This document shows, in pieces, positions 24,925 to 33,040 of a stretch of DNA of 64,000 nt. This DNA is from Gemmatimonadota bacterium. Its GTDB lineage: Bacteria; Gemmatimonadota; Gemmatimonadetes; Gemmatimonadales; GWC2-71-9. Numbering within the stretch: the stretch's first letter is position 1; every line of letters begins with the position of its first letter. The stretch lies in contig QHUK01000011.1 in assembly GCA_003222085.1 (NCBI GenBank), positions 1 to 64,000 on the forward strand. The letters run 5' to 3'. The position numbers and the translations under genes were made by a program. Below the pieces are notes generated by a model that saw nothing but the letters and a program-made list of their open reading frames with translations, made no database searches and was not told where the DNA came from.

Positions 24925-26514
24925 ATGCGTGCGCTCCTCGGTCTTGCCCTCGCCGCCCTCGCCGCCCTCACCGCCGCCGGCGCTCTCACCGCCGTCACGG
25001 CCTGCGGGGGGAAGGCTGCGCGCGCGGGGGGACGAGGCCTCACGTACTACGAATCCTACGACCCACGCTCCCTCGATCCCGCCCTCTCGACCGACGTGCC
25101 GACCGGTGAGATGGTGACCCTCGCGTTCGACGGACTCACCCGGTTCGACGCGGACGGCCGACTGCTGCCGGGGCTCGCCGATCGCTGGACGACGGGGCAC
25201 GACGGGGATGGCCGGCGGTACGTGTTCCACCTGCGACCGGGCGTCAGGTTTCACGACGGGACGCCGCTCACGGCCGCTGCGGTGCGCGCCAGCATGCTCC
25301 GCGTGTTGTCCCCCGCGACCAAGGGCGGCCGCCCCTGGCCGCTATACCCCATCGCCGGAGCCGAAGCGTACGCCGCTGGGCGCGCGGGCGACGTGAGCGG
25401 CATTACGGTCCAAGGGGACTCTAGCATCGCGTTCACCCTCACGGAGCCGCTCGCGATCTTTCCCAAGTTCCTCGCGATGCCGGTGGCGAGTGTCGTGCCG
25501 GTGCCGCCCCCCAACGACCTGGCGCAGCGGCCGGTGGGGACCGGACCGTGGCGCTTCGTGGCGTGGCAGCACGACGACTACCTGGTGTTCGCGCGGAATC
25601 CGAGCTACTGGGGCGGCGCCCCGGCCAGCGACACGCTGCTGGTGCGGGTCATTCCGGAGCCGCTCACGCGCGCCGCGGAGTTCGAGGCCGGCCGGCTGAG
25701 CGTGATCGAGGTTCCGTTCGGGGAGACTGCGCGCTGGCGCGGGGAGCGGCCCGACCAGCTGGTCGAGAAGCCCGCGCTGCGCGTGGTGTACGTGGCTCTG
25801 AACAACCGGCGCGGGCCGCTGCGCGACCCCCGCGTGCGGCAGGCGATCAACCATGCCGTGAACGTGCCGGAGATCCTCGCGACGGTGTACGGCGGTCGCG
25901 GCGTCCTCGCCCGCGGCGCCATCCCGCCGGCGCTCGCCGGGAGCGATACCATGCGGCGGGGGTACGGCTACGACCCGGCGGCGGCGCGAGCGCTCATCGC
26001 CAGTGCCGGGTATTCGGGCGGGATCGACCTGCGGCTGTGGCGCACCGGGACGAACGTGGAGCTGTCGCGGGTGGCACAGGCGATCCAGGCGCAGCTGGCG
26101 GGTGTGGGCGTGCGCGTGGAGCTGGTCGAGCGGGACGCGTCGAGCCAGCGCGAGGCTGCCCGCAAAGGTGAGGCCGACATGGTCATCCTCGACTGGTGGG
26201 CCGACTACCCCGACGCCGACAACTTTCTCTACCCGCTGTTCCACTCCGGGAGCTTCGGCCCGGGAGGCAACTACGCGTTTTACGCGGACCAAGGCACGGA
26301 CTCGCTGATCCTCCGCGCCCGCCGCACCACCGACGACACGGCGCGGACCGCGCTCTACGCCCGCATCGACGAGCGCGTGTACCGCGCCGCGCCCTGGCTG
26401 TACCTGTGGTTCCCGACGGACCTGTGGGCCCGGCGGCCGGAGCTCGTGGGCTGGGACCTGCCGGTGATCTTCAACGGACAGCGCTGGACGCGCGCCCGGG
26501 TCTCGCCGCGGTGA
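24925..26514 (+). CDS. Peptide/nickel ABC transporter substrate-binding lipoprotein
   Basis: A 529-residue SBP family 5 (DppA/OppA-like) protein. The N-terminal signal ends in a lipobox (LTAVTACGG), so it should be a lipoprotein. Family features: TYYESYDPRSLDPAL, LLPGLADRWTTGHDGDGRRY, RFHDGTPLTAAAVRASMLR, RPVGTGPWRFVAWQHDDYLV, NPSYWGGAP, RDPRVRQAINHAVN and DWWADYPDADNFLYPLF. It is coupled to the permease by TGATG. No ATPase genes and no second permease follow. Confidence 0.95.
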   Translation: MRALLGLALAALAALTAAGALTAVTACGGKAARAGGRGLTYYESYDPRSLDPALSTDVPTGEMVTLAFDGLTRFDADGRLLPGLADRWTTGHDGDGRRYVFHLRPGVRFHDGTPLTAAAVRASMLRVLSPATKGGRPWPLYPIAGAEAYAAGRAGDVSGITVQGDSSIAFTLTEPLAIFPKFLAMPVASVVPVPPPNDLAQRPVGTGPWRFVAWQHDDYLVFARNPSYWGGAPASDTLLVRVIPEPLTRAAEFEAGRLSVIEVPFGETARWRGERPDQLVEKPALRVVYVALNNRRGPLRDPRVRQAINHAVNVPEILATVYGGRGVLARGAIPPALAGSDTMRRGYGYDPAAARALIASAGYSGGIDLRLWRTGTNVELSRVAQAIQAQLAGVGVRVELVERDASSQREAARKGEADMVILDWWADYPDADNFLYPLFHSGSFGPGGNYAFYADQGTDSLILRARRTTDDTARTALYARIDERVYRAAPWLYLWFPTDLWARRPELVGWDLPVIFNGQRWTRARVSPR

Positions 26515-27431
26515 TGCGTCTCGTCGGGCGCCGCCTGCTGATGACGCTGCCCACCCTGTTCGGCGTGCTGGTGGTCGCCTTCCTCCTGTTGAACGTCGCG
26601 CCCGGCGATCCGGTGGCGGCCATGGTGGGAGAGCGGGCCGACGCGGCGACCATCGCCCGGCTCCGGGCGGATCTGCATCTCGATGACCCGCTCCCCGCCC
26701 AGTTCGGACGCTACCTCTGGGCCGTGCTGCACGGCGATCTCGGGCGCTCCTACATTACCCAGCGGCCGATCGCGCAGGACCTGGCCGCGCGCTTCCCCAA
26801 GACCGTCCAGCTCGCCCTCGCCGCCATGGTGCTGGCCGCGCTGAGCGGCGTCACGCTGGGCGTCGTCTCCGCGGTCCGGCCGGGGGGAGCCGTCGACCGT
26901 GTCGCGATGCTGGTGTCGTATCTTGGGGTATCGTTCCCGGTCTACTGGGTGGGGCTGCTCCTCATTCTCCTGTTTGCGGTCGCGCTCCGCTGGCTCCCGC
27001 CGTCGGGCTCGGGCGGGTTCGCGTATCTCGTGCTGCCGGCGCTCACCCTCGGCATGCGCTCGATCGCGTTCCTCGCGCGGATGACGCGCGCCGCCATGCT
27101 GGACGTGCTGTCCAGCGACTTCGTGCGGACCGCGCGGGCCAAAGGGTTGAGCGAAGCGACGGTGATCCTGCGTCACGGCTTCCGCAACGCCCTGATCCCG
27201 GTGATCACCGTGATCGGACTCGACACCGGGAGCTATCTCACCGGCAGCATCCTCACCGAGACGATCTTCGGCTGGCCGGGCCTCGGCCGCTACGTGCTGA
27301 GCGCGATCGAGAAGCGGGACCTCCCCGCGATCCAGGGGAGCATCCTCTTCATGTCCCTGGTGTTCCTGCTCGTCAACCTCGTGACGGACTTGGTTTATGC
27401 GAAAGCTGATCCTCGCATCGCTTACGATTAG
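26514..27431 (+). CDS. DppB-type ABC transporter permease
   Basis: A 305-residue inner-membrane permease: MRLVGRRLLMTLPTLFGVLV at the N-terminus, the signature LHLDDPLPAQFGRYLWAVLHGDLGRS split over the first periplasmic loop, and the EAA loop VRTARAKGLSEATVILRHGFRNAL. It ends ETIFGWPGLGRYVL and KADPRI, as in normal full-length DppB. The expected DppC partner is absent: the next gene is a PBP4 homologue that overlaps it by 35 nt. The missing permease and ATPases must be supplied from elsewhere for a working transporter. Confidence 0.95.
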   Translation: MRLVGRRLLMTLPTLFGVLVVAFLLLNVAPGDPVAAMVGERADAATIARLRADLHLDDPLPAQFGRYLWAVLHGDLGRSYITQRPIAQDLAARFPKTVQLALAAMVLAALSGVTLGVVSAVRPGGAVDRVAMLVSYLGVSFPVYWVGLLLILLFAVALRWLPPSGSGGFAYLVLPALTLGMRSIAFLARMTRAAMLDVLSSDFVRTARAKGLSEATVILRHGFRNALIPVITVIGLDTGSYLTGSILTETIFGWPGLGRYVLSAIEKRDLPAIQGSILFMSLVFLLVNLVTDLVYAKADPRIAYD

Positions 27432-28917
27432 CTCCTCGGTCGCGGCCCAGACGACCGCCACGCGACCCCGCACCGCGCCGCTCCGGGGATCGCTCGAGCA
27501 GCGGCTCGCCCAGCTGATCGATGCGCCCCCCTTCAACCGCGCCACCTGGGGGATCTACGTCGTGGACGACCGCGGCCGGGTCCTGTATCAGCGCAACGCG
27601 GATCGCTTCTCGGTGCCCGCCAGCAACACCAAGCTGGTCGTCACGGCGGCGGCGGCCGTGCTGCTCCCGGCGGACTATCGCGTGACCACCAGCCTGTACG
27701 TGAACGGCCGGGTTGACGCCGGGGTGCTGCAGGGAGACCTGATCCTGTACGGGCGAGGCGATCCCACGTGGTCCGCGCGCTGCTACGGCGTGGACAGCCT
27801 CGCCCCTGGCGTGTGCGATTCCACATTCACCGCGATCGACGCGATCGCCGACTCGGTCCGGGCCAGGGGGATCCGACGGATCACCGGGAAGCTCGTGGGC
27901 GACGGCTCCTACTTCGAGCCCACGTTGATTCATTATGGGTGGAACGCGTGGGACCTCACCTGGTGGTATGCGGCGCCCGTATCGGGGCTCGGCTTCCACG
28001 ACAACAGCGTGGACTTCCGAATCGACCCCGGTCCCGCCGTCGACGCGCCGCCGGTGATTACCTGGTCCCCGGACCTCGGCCTGATCACGTTCGAGAACCG
28101 CGCCCGCACGGTCCCGGCCGACTCGACCTCCACGATCGGCGACAACTTCTTCCGGACGGCGGGCGGCTGGAGCATCCGGGCGGAGGGGACGGTGGCGCTG
28201 GGAAGGAAGACCCGGGTGGAGAGCGTGGCGCTCCCCGACCCGAATCTGTACGCCGCGCGGGCGCTGGCGGCGTCGCTGGCCCGCAGCGGTGTGGCCGTGG
28301 AGGGGGGGGCGGCCGGCACGACCGATTCGCTCGCCTACCGCACGGTGCGCTGCTGCGCCTCGCCGCTCGTCGACTTCCGGGGCCGGCCGCTCCCGGACAT
28401 CATTTTTCCGATTCTCAACTCGAGTCAGAACTGGTTCGCGGAGATGCTGCTCAAGATCCTCGGCCGGGAGCTGAAGGGGGAAGGCTCGTGGAAGGCGGGG
28501 CTCGACGTCGAGCGCGGGTTCCTGACCGACTCCGTGAAGATCGACTCGACCGCGTTCGCGCTCGAAGACGGCTCGGGGCTCGCGGCGGGCAACCTCGTCA
28601 CGCCGCAAGCCTTCGCGAAGCTGCTCGCGTATATGCATCGCCACCCCAACGGGGGACCGTTCGTGGCGGGCCTGCCCCACGCCGGCCAGCCCGGATCGCT
28701 CCTCAAGCGGTTCGTGGGCACACCGCTCGAGGGTCGCGTGATCGCCAAGACAGGGAGCATCGACCGCGTGAACAGCTTGTCAGGCTACATCGAGCGGGCG
28801 AACGGGGGGGGCCGGACGATCACCTTCAGCGTCCAGGCGAATGGGCATGCGGTGCCATATGCCCAGATGCTGGCGCAGATTGATTCGGTGGTGGTGGAAA
28901 TCGGGAAAACGAAATAG
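27397..28917 (+). CDS. dacB: D-alanyl-D-alanine carboxypeptidase/endopeptidase (PBP4, peptidase S13)
   Basis: A periplasmic penicillin-binding protein that trims or cleaves peptidoglycan cross-links. A 506-residue protein with signal peptide MRKLILASLTISSSVAAQ. The three active-site motifs are present: SxxK in FSVPASNTKLV (about residue 77), SxN in LNSSQNWFAE, and KTG in VIAKTGSIDRVNSLSGY. The middle contains the S13 insert (GKLVGDGSYFEPTLIHYGW). The ATG at 27397 lies inside the dppB end, so expression is probably coupled. The stop is followed at once by a palindromic decamer array. Confidence 0.95.
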   Translation: MRKLILASLTISSSVAAQTTATRPRTAPLRGSLEQRLAQLIDAPPFNRATWGIYVVDDRGRVLYQRNADRFSVPASNTKLVVTAAAAVLLPADYRVTTSLYVNGRVDAGVLQGDLILYGRGDPTWSARCYGVDSLAPGVCDSTFTAIDAIADSVRARGIRRITGKLVGDGSYFEPTLIHYGWNAWDLTWWYAAPVSGLGFHDNSVDFRIDPGPAVDAPPVITWSPDLGLITFENRARTVPADSTSTIGDNFFRTAGGWSIRAEGTVALGRKTRVESVALPDPNLYAARALAASLARSGVAVEGGAAGTTDSLAYRTVRCCASPLVDFRGRPLPDIIFPILNSSQNWFAEMLLKILGRELKGEGSWKAGLDVERGFLTDSVKIDSTAFALEDGSGLAAGNLVTPQAFAKLLAYMHRHPNGGPFVAGLPHAGQPGSLLKRFVGTPLEGRVIAKTGSIDRVNSLSGYIERANGGGRTITFSVQANGHAVPYAQMLAQIDSVVVEIGKTK

Positions 28918-29001
28918 GACGGTAGAAGACGGTAGAGGTCGGCAGAGGATACCTCTACCGACCTCTACCATCCTCTACCGTCCTCTACCATCCTCTACCG
29001 T
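28918..29001. repeat. Palindromic decamer array filling a convergent gap, likely bidirectional terminator
   Basis: Left arm units ggacggtaga, agacggtaga and ggtcggcaga; centre ggatac; right arm units cctctaccga, cctctaccat, cctctaccgt, cctctaccat and cctctaccgt. The arms are near-perfect reverse complements with a minimal loop of about 4 nt (stem ggtcggcagagg against cctctaccgacc, with one wobble). It begins on the base after the dacB stop and ends on the first base of the convergent gene's stop. A very strong stem-loop would form in either transcript. Confidence 0.9.
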
Positions 29002-30023
29002 CAGTCTTCCGTCTGCCCGAACAGCGCCATGTTGCTCGAGTGCCCGGGCTCGACCTTGGCCGCCGGGTTGATGAAGTGCACCGCATGGTTCACGGCGACC
29101 GCCGCCTCGGCGGCGCCGGTGGCGATCAGCTTGAGCTTACCCGGGTAGGTCGTGATGTCACCCGCCGCGAACACCCCGGGGATGTTCGTCTCCATCGTCT
29201 GCGACACCTTGATCTCGCCCTTTTCGATGTCGAGGCCCCAGTGGGCGATTGCCCCGAGCGAGGAGATGAAGCCGAGCTGCGGAATCACGCAGTCGACGGC
29301 GATACGCTCCTCTTCCTTCGTCTTGTTGTTGAAGATCGTGACGGCCTCGATCGCCTCACCGCCGTGGATCGCCTTCAGCTCCCAGAAGGTACGGAGCTCC
29401 ATTTTCCCCGCCGCGCACAGCTCGTGCACCTGCCGCACCGTCGCCGCGTGAGCCCGGAAGCCGTCGCGCCGATGGATCATGAGGATGAACCGGGCGACCC
29501 CCTGGAGGTTCACGGCCCAGTCGAAGGCCGAATCCCCTCCGCCCACCAGCAGCACGCGCTTCCCGGCGAACACTTTCGGGTCCAGGATGCGATCGTGGAG
29601 GCCCTTCCCATACCAGCGATCCGCGTCCTTGAGCGACAGCTTCCGGGGTGTAAAGGCGCCGATCCCGCCGGCGATGAGCACGGTACGCGACGGGTATTCG
29701 TCTTTGTCGGTCGCAACGACGAAGGCCGGCTTCCCGTTCTCTGAGTCGTGCGTCAGGCCCCTCACCTGCTCCCCCAGGTGGACCGGCTGCTTGAACTGGA
29801 AGGCCTGCTCGGCCATCCCCTTCACGAGGTCCTTGGCGAGCACCTTCGGGAAGCCCGCCACATCGAAGATGTACTTCTCGGGGTACAGCGCCGTGAGTTG
29901 GCCGCCCACCTGGTCGAGGTTGTCGATCAACCGGCAGGAGGCCCCGCGCATCCCCGCGTAAAAAGCGCCGAACAACCCCGTCGGGCCGGCGCCGATAATC
30001 GTGATATCTTTGACGTCCTGCAT
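29001..30023 (-). CDS. Ferredoxin/flavodoxin-NADP+ reductase, thioredoxin-reductase-like type
   Basis: A 340-residue two-dinucleotide-binding-domain flavoprotein of the YumC/TrxR-like FNR group. FAD site ITIIGAGPTGLFGAFYAG (residues 7-24); NADP site RVLLVGGGDSAFDWAVNL; C-terminal FAD motif IPGVFAAGDITTYPGKLKLI. The redox-active CxxC of true thioredoxin reductases is absent, which favours ferredoxin-NADP reductase activity. KorA/KorB in this window make reduced ferredoxin, so an electron link is conceivable but not shown. The ATG at 30023 has a weak ribosome site. Confidence 0.9.
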   Translation of the reverse strand: MQDVKDITIIGAGPTGLFGAFYAGMRGASCRLIDNLDQVGGQLTALYPEKYIFDVAGFPKVLAKDLVKGMAEQAFQFKQPVHLGEQVRGLTHDSENGKPAFVVATDKDEYPSRTVLIAGGIGAFTPRKLSLKDADRWYGKGLHDRILDPKVFAGKRVLLVGGGDSAFDWAVNLQGVARFILMIHRRDGFRAHAATVRQVHELCAAGKMELRTFWELKAIHGGEAIEAVTIFNNKTKEEERIAVDCVIPQLGFISSLGAIAHWGLDIEKGEIKVSQTMETNIPGVFAAGDITTYPGKLKLIATGAAEAAVAVNHAVHFINPAAKVEPGHSSNMALFGQTED

Positions 30024-30071
30024 GGGCTTCAATCGTAACGGAACCCCCCGGGAGAAGGGAGAGGGGAGCGG

Positions 30072-30623
30072 TTGAAGATCTACACCAGGACGGGGGACGA
30101 CGGCGACACCGGTCTGTTCGGCGCCGGTCGCGTGTCCAAGGATCACCTGCGGGTCGATGCCTACGGACAGGTGGACGAGCTGAATGCGGCGATCGGACTT
30201 GCCATCGCGCTCGATCCAAGGACCTTCTGCCGCGAGCTGCTCGAGACCGTGCAGCGGGACCTCTTCACGATTGGAGCGGAGCTCGCCACGCCGGATGCCG
30301 CAAAGCTCGCCAAAGCCCTGCAGGGGCCACCGATCGGCATCGAGCAGGTGACGGCCCTCGAAGGGGCGATCGATCGGTACGAAACGCAGGTCCCCCCGCT
30401 AAAACAATTCGTCCTGCCCGGCGGCGTCCCGAAGGCGGCCGCGCTGCACCTGGCCCGCACCGTCTGTCGCCGGGCGGAGCGCGCCGTGGTGCGATTCGAG
30501 CGGAAGGACCAAACGGGCGGCCGTTCCTCGGTCGTCCCCTACTTGAACCGACTCTCCGATCTGCTGTTCGTGCTCGCCCGAGTGGCCAACCATGCGGCGG
30601 GGGCTTCCGAAATCGTATGGTGA
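30072..30623 (+). CDS. pduO: Cob(I)alamin adenosyltransferase, PduO type
   Basis: Transfers the 5'-deoxyadenosyl group of ATP to cob(I)alamin. The 183-residue length is typical of the PduO/MMAB family. Motifs: KIYTRTGDDGDTGLFG (ATP binding), AYGQVDELNAAIGLA, FVLPGGVPKAAALHLARTVC with the conserved Arg/Cys region, and YLNRLSDLLFVLARV. The TTG start at 30072 follows a strong GGAGAGGGGAG ribosome-binding stretch. It overlaps aroB by 7 nt. Confidence 0.95.
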   Translation: MKIYTRTGDDGDTGLFGAGRVSKDHLRVDAYGQVDELNAAIGLAIALDPRTFCRELLETVQRDLFTIGAELATPDAAKLAKALQGPPIGIEQVTALEGAIDRYETQVPPLKQFVLPGGVPKAAALHLARTVCRRAERAVVRFERKDQTGGRSSVVPYLNRLSDLLFVLARVANHAAGASEIVW

Positions 30624-31744
30624 AGATCCGGGTTGCCATCTCGGAGCAGCGCGACGCGTCGTACGACATCCTGATCGGTCGCGGGCTGCTCGCGGATCTG
30701 CCGGCCCTGGTGAAGGCGGCGTGCCCCGCCAACGGCTACGCGGTGATCACCGACTCGCACGTGGCGAAGCTGTACGGCGAGAAGCTCGTTGCACGTTGCC
30801 ACGACGCCAAGTTGCACGTGGAGTTGTTCGCGTTTCCCGCGGGAGAATGGAACAAGACGCGGGAAACGTGGGCGGCCCTTTCGGATCGGATGCTGGCGCG
30901 CCACTTCGGTCGCGACTCCGCGGTCATCGCCCTGGGCGGCGGTGTCGCGGGCGACGTCGCCGGGTTCGTCGCGGCGACCTACCTGCGCGGCATCCCCTAC
31001 GTCCAGATCCCCACGACACTGCTGGCCATGATCGACTCCTCGATCGGCGGCAAGGCGGGGGTGGACGTCCCCGCCGGAAAGAACCTGCTCGGCGCCTTCC
31101 ACCAGCCGCGACTCGTCGTGGCGGACCTGGACGTGCTCGGCTCCCTGGCGGCGCCGCAGCTCGCCGCAGGCATGGCCGAGGCGGTGAAACACGGCGTGAT
31201 CGCCGACCGCCAGTACTTCGATGCCCTCGAGCAGGAGCATGGAGCGGTGGCCGCCCGGGAAGCGGGAGCGCTCGAGCGCGTGGTGCGGCGCTCGGTCGAG
31301 ATCAAGGCGGCGGTCGTGGCGGCGGATGAACGCGAGGCGGGGCGCCGAGCCATCTTGAACTTCGGCCACACCGTCGGGCATGCGATCGAAGCGACCGCCA
31401 AGTTCGCCACGCTGCACGGCGAGGCGGTCGCGATCGGCATGGCGTACGAAGCACGTCTCGCCGAGGCTCTCGGGATCGCGGAACCGGGCACCGCGGACCG
31501 GGTGCAGCGGCTGCTGGAACGCTACAACTTGCCGCTCGAGCTGCCGGCGTCGGCGACCGAGGACGCGCTCGTCGCCGCGATGCAGCTCGACAAGAAGGCC
31601 CGCGAGGGCACGGTCCGGTTCGCGCTGCCGCAGGCGATCGGGCGCATGTTCGCGGACGGAACGAACTGGACCGTCGCCGCGCCGGAGGACGTGGTGCGGG
31701 ACGTGCTCCGGGGCGCCGCCCGGCGGCCGTCCATCACTTCCTGA
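30617..31744 (+). CDS. aroB: 3-dehydroquinate synthase
   Basis: Second step of the shikimate pathway: converts DAHP to 3-dehydroquinate using catalytic NAD+ and zinc. The 375-residue protein has VIALGGGVAGDVAGFVAATY and LRGIPYVQIPTTLLAMID (nucleotide binding), SIGGKAGVDVPAGKNLLGAF (substrate lysines), MAEAVKHGVI with a zinc-ligand Glu, and ILNFGHTVGHAIEA with zinc-ligand His. The ATG lies inside the end of pduO. The AT-richer 262-bp gap that follows is the longest in the window. Confidence 0.97.
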   Translation: MVKIRVAISEQRDASYDILIGRGLLADLPALVKAACPANGYAVITDSHVAKLYGEKLVARCHDAKLHVELFAFPAGEWNKTRETWAALSDRMLARHFGRDSAVIALGGGVAGDVAGFVAATYLRGIPYVQIPTTLLAMIDSSIGGKAGVDVPAGKNLLGAFHQPRLVVADLDVLGSLAAPQLAAGMAEAVKHGVIADRQYFDALEQEHGAVAAREAGALERVVRRSVEIKAAVVAADEREAGRRAILNFGHTVGHAIEATAKFATLHGEAVAIGMAYEARLAEALGIAEPGTADRVQRLLERYNLPLELPASATEDALVAAMQLDKKAREGTVRFALPQAIGRMFADGTNWTVAAPEDVVRDVLRGAARRPSITS

Positions 31745-31836
31745 CATAATCACATACCCGTCAACAACTTCCCACACGGGTGTGCACGTCTCCACATGGC
31801 GGAGGCGGAAAGTATCAACCTCGCATCAACATCAAT

Positions 31837-31909
31837 TTCTCCACACCAATGTGGATAGTGGATAAACTGCGCATCCATGCGGCGGCGTCACAATTTGTGA
31901 TGTGGAAAA
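31837..31909. promoter_or_regulatory. Cluster of DnaA-box-like nonamers
   Basis: Four nonamers close to TTWTNCACA in 73 bp: ttctccaca (31837-31845), tgtggatag (31850-31858, reverse), agtggataa (31857-31865, reverse) and tgtggaaaa (31901-31909, reverse, full match). The surrounding 31745-32000 is distinctly AT-richer than the genome around it. It could be a DnaA-controlled region of sigA, a DnaA titration site, or part of an origin. I see no 13-mer AT repeats or dnaA gene to decide. Confidence 0.45.
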
Positions 31910-31919
31910 ATGTATAGAT

Positions 31920-31948
31920 TTGCACCATTGACGAGCGATTCCTATATT
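31920..31948 (+). promoter_or_regulatory. Promoter of sigA
   Basis: TTGCAC (31920-31925) and TATATT (31943-31948) are separated by exactly 17 nt, upstream of the sigA ATG at 32007. Transcription would start near 31955 with a leader of about 50 nt that includes the ribosome site GGAG at 31994-31997. Confidence 0.65.
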
Positions 31949-32006
31949 GGGCGCCATTCGGGGTATTTCCCCGAGCCTATCACCCGTCCATGTCGGAGCC
32001 CTAGCT

Positions 32007-32900
32007 ATGGCGCGGTCGAACGGAGGCAAGGCGAAGGCGTTCTTTCGAGCCAATCCTTCCGGAGCCTTCGACCAGTACCTGCAGGACATCCAAAAACTCC
32101 CGCTGATCAAGGATCCCGCTGAAGAACGCCGCTTGGCCCGTCGCGTGCAGCGGGGCGATGAAAAAGCCGCCGAGCGCCTCGTCACAGCCAACCTCCGATT
32201 CGTCATCTCCTACGTCAAGAAGTATCAGGGTCACGGCCTCGATCTTTCCGAGCTGGTCGCCATCGGGAACGAAGGACTGCTCAAGGCGGTGAAGAAATTC
32301 GATCCCGATCAGGGCGTGAAGTTCATCTCGTACGCGGTGTGGTGGGTGCGTCAGGCGGTGTTGAAGGCGCTCGCCGAGCAGACGCGCAGCGTGCGCATCC
32401 CGCTGAATCAGAACTCGCAACTCATTCGCATGAGCCGGACCGAGACGTACTTGTCGCAGGAGCTCGGCCGGGAGCCGACGGACGATGAGATCGCGATGGC
32501 GCTCGAGGACACGGTCGAGAACGTGCGCACCGCGCGCCGCATGACGGCGGCCGAGCTGTCGCTCGACGCGCCGGTGGACCGAAGCGACAAGGACGCGGCG
32601 ACGCTGGGCGAGCGCTTCGCGGGCCAGGAGGGCGGGGAGATCGAGGAGAAGACCGACGGCAAGCTGATGCGCGAGTTCATCGACCGCATCTTCCAGAAGT
32701 ACCTGACGCCGCGTGAGCGCAAGATCCTCTACCTCTACTACGGCCTCGAGGAGGGCAGCGAGGCTATGACGCTCGAGAAGATCGGGGCGCTCATGGGAGT
32801 GACGCGGGAGAGGATCAGACAAATACGGGAACGGGCGTTCGAGAAGCTGCGGGAATCGCCGGATGGGAGAGCACTGAAGGGCTTCTGGAGAGCCGCCTGA
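32007..32900 (+). CDS. sigA: Primary-type RNA polymerase sigma factor (sigma-70 family, no region 1.1)
   Basis: A 297-residue sigma factor. Region 1.2 DQYLQDIQKLPLIKDPAEE; region 2 LVTANLRFVISYVKKYQGHG, LDLSELVAIGNEGLLKAVKK and FISYAVWWVRQAVLKAL (-10 recognition and melting); region 3 ELGREPTDDEIAMALE; region 4 LTPRERKILYLYYGLEEG and GVTRERIRQIRERAFEKLR (-35 recognition). The acidic region 1.1 of proteobacterial RpoD is missing, which is normal for compact primary sigmas of Bacteroidota and Gemmatimonadota-like bacteria. The start ATG 32007 has GGAG nine bases upstream. Its promoter and a strong terminator (32947-32979) flank it. Confidence 0.95.
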   Translation: MARSNGGKAKAFFRANPSGAFDQYLQDIQKLPLIKDPAEERRLARRVQRGDEKAAERLVTANLRFVISYVKKYQGHGLDLSELVAIGNEGLLKAVKKFDPDQGVKFISYAVWWVRQAVLKALAEQTRSVRIPLNQNSQLIRMSRTETYLSQELGREPTDDEIAMALEDTVENVRTARRMTAAELSLDAPVDRSDKDAATLGERFAGQEGGEIEEKTDGKLMREFIDRIFQKYLTPRERKILYLYYGLEEGSEAMTLEKIGALMGVTRERIRQIRERAFEKLRESPDGRALKGFWRAA

Positions 32901-32913
32901 GGACCTGCAACTA

Positions 32914-33013
32914 CTAGACGCACAGACGCACAGCGGTGAACAGTATGAGGGGTCAGGAAATGCGCTTTCCTGGCCCCTCTTCGCTATTCTCCCCTGTGCG
33001 TCTGTGCGTCTAG
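32914..33013. repeat. Inverted octamer arms around a hairpin behind sigA
   Basis: Outer arms are a perfect 20-bp inverted repeat, ctagacgcacagacgcacag at 32914-32933 and its reverse complement at 32994-33013, each made of the 8-nt unit agacgcac repeated. They enclose the separate terminator hairpin at 32947-32979. Confidence 0.9.
32947..32979 (+). terminator. Stem-loop terminator of sigA
   Basis: Stem gaggggtcaggaaa / tttcctggcccctc (14 bp with one G-T wobble), loop tgcgc, followed by ttcgctattct, a moderately T-rich tail. It lies 47 nt behind the sigA stop. Confidence 0.75.
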
Positions 33014-33040
33014 CCGTGGTCTAGCCTGTATACTATTTAC

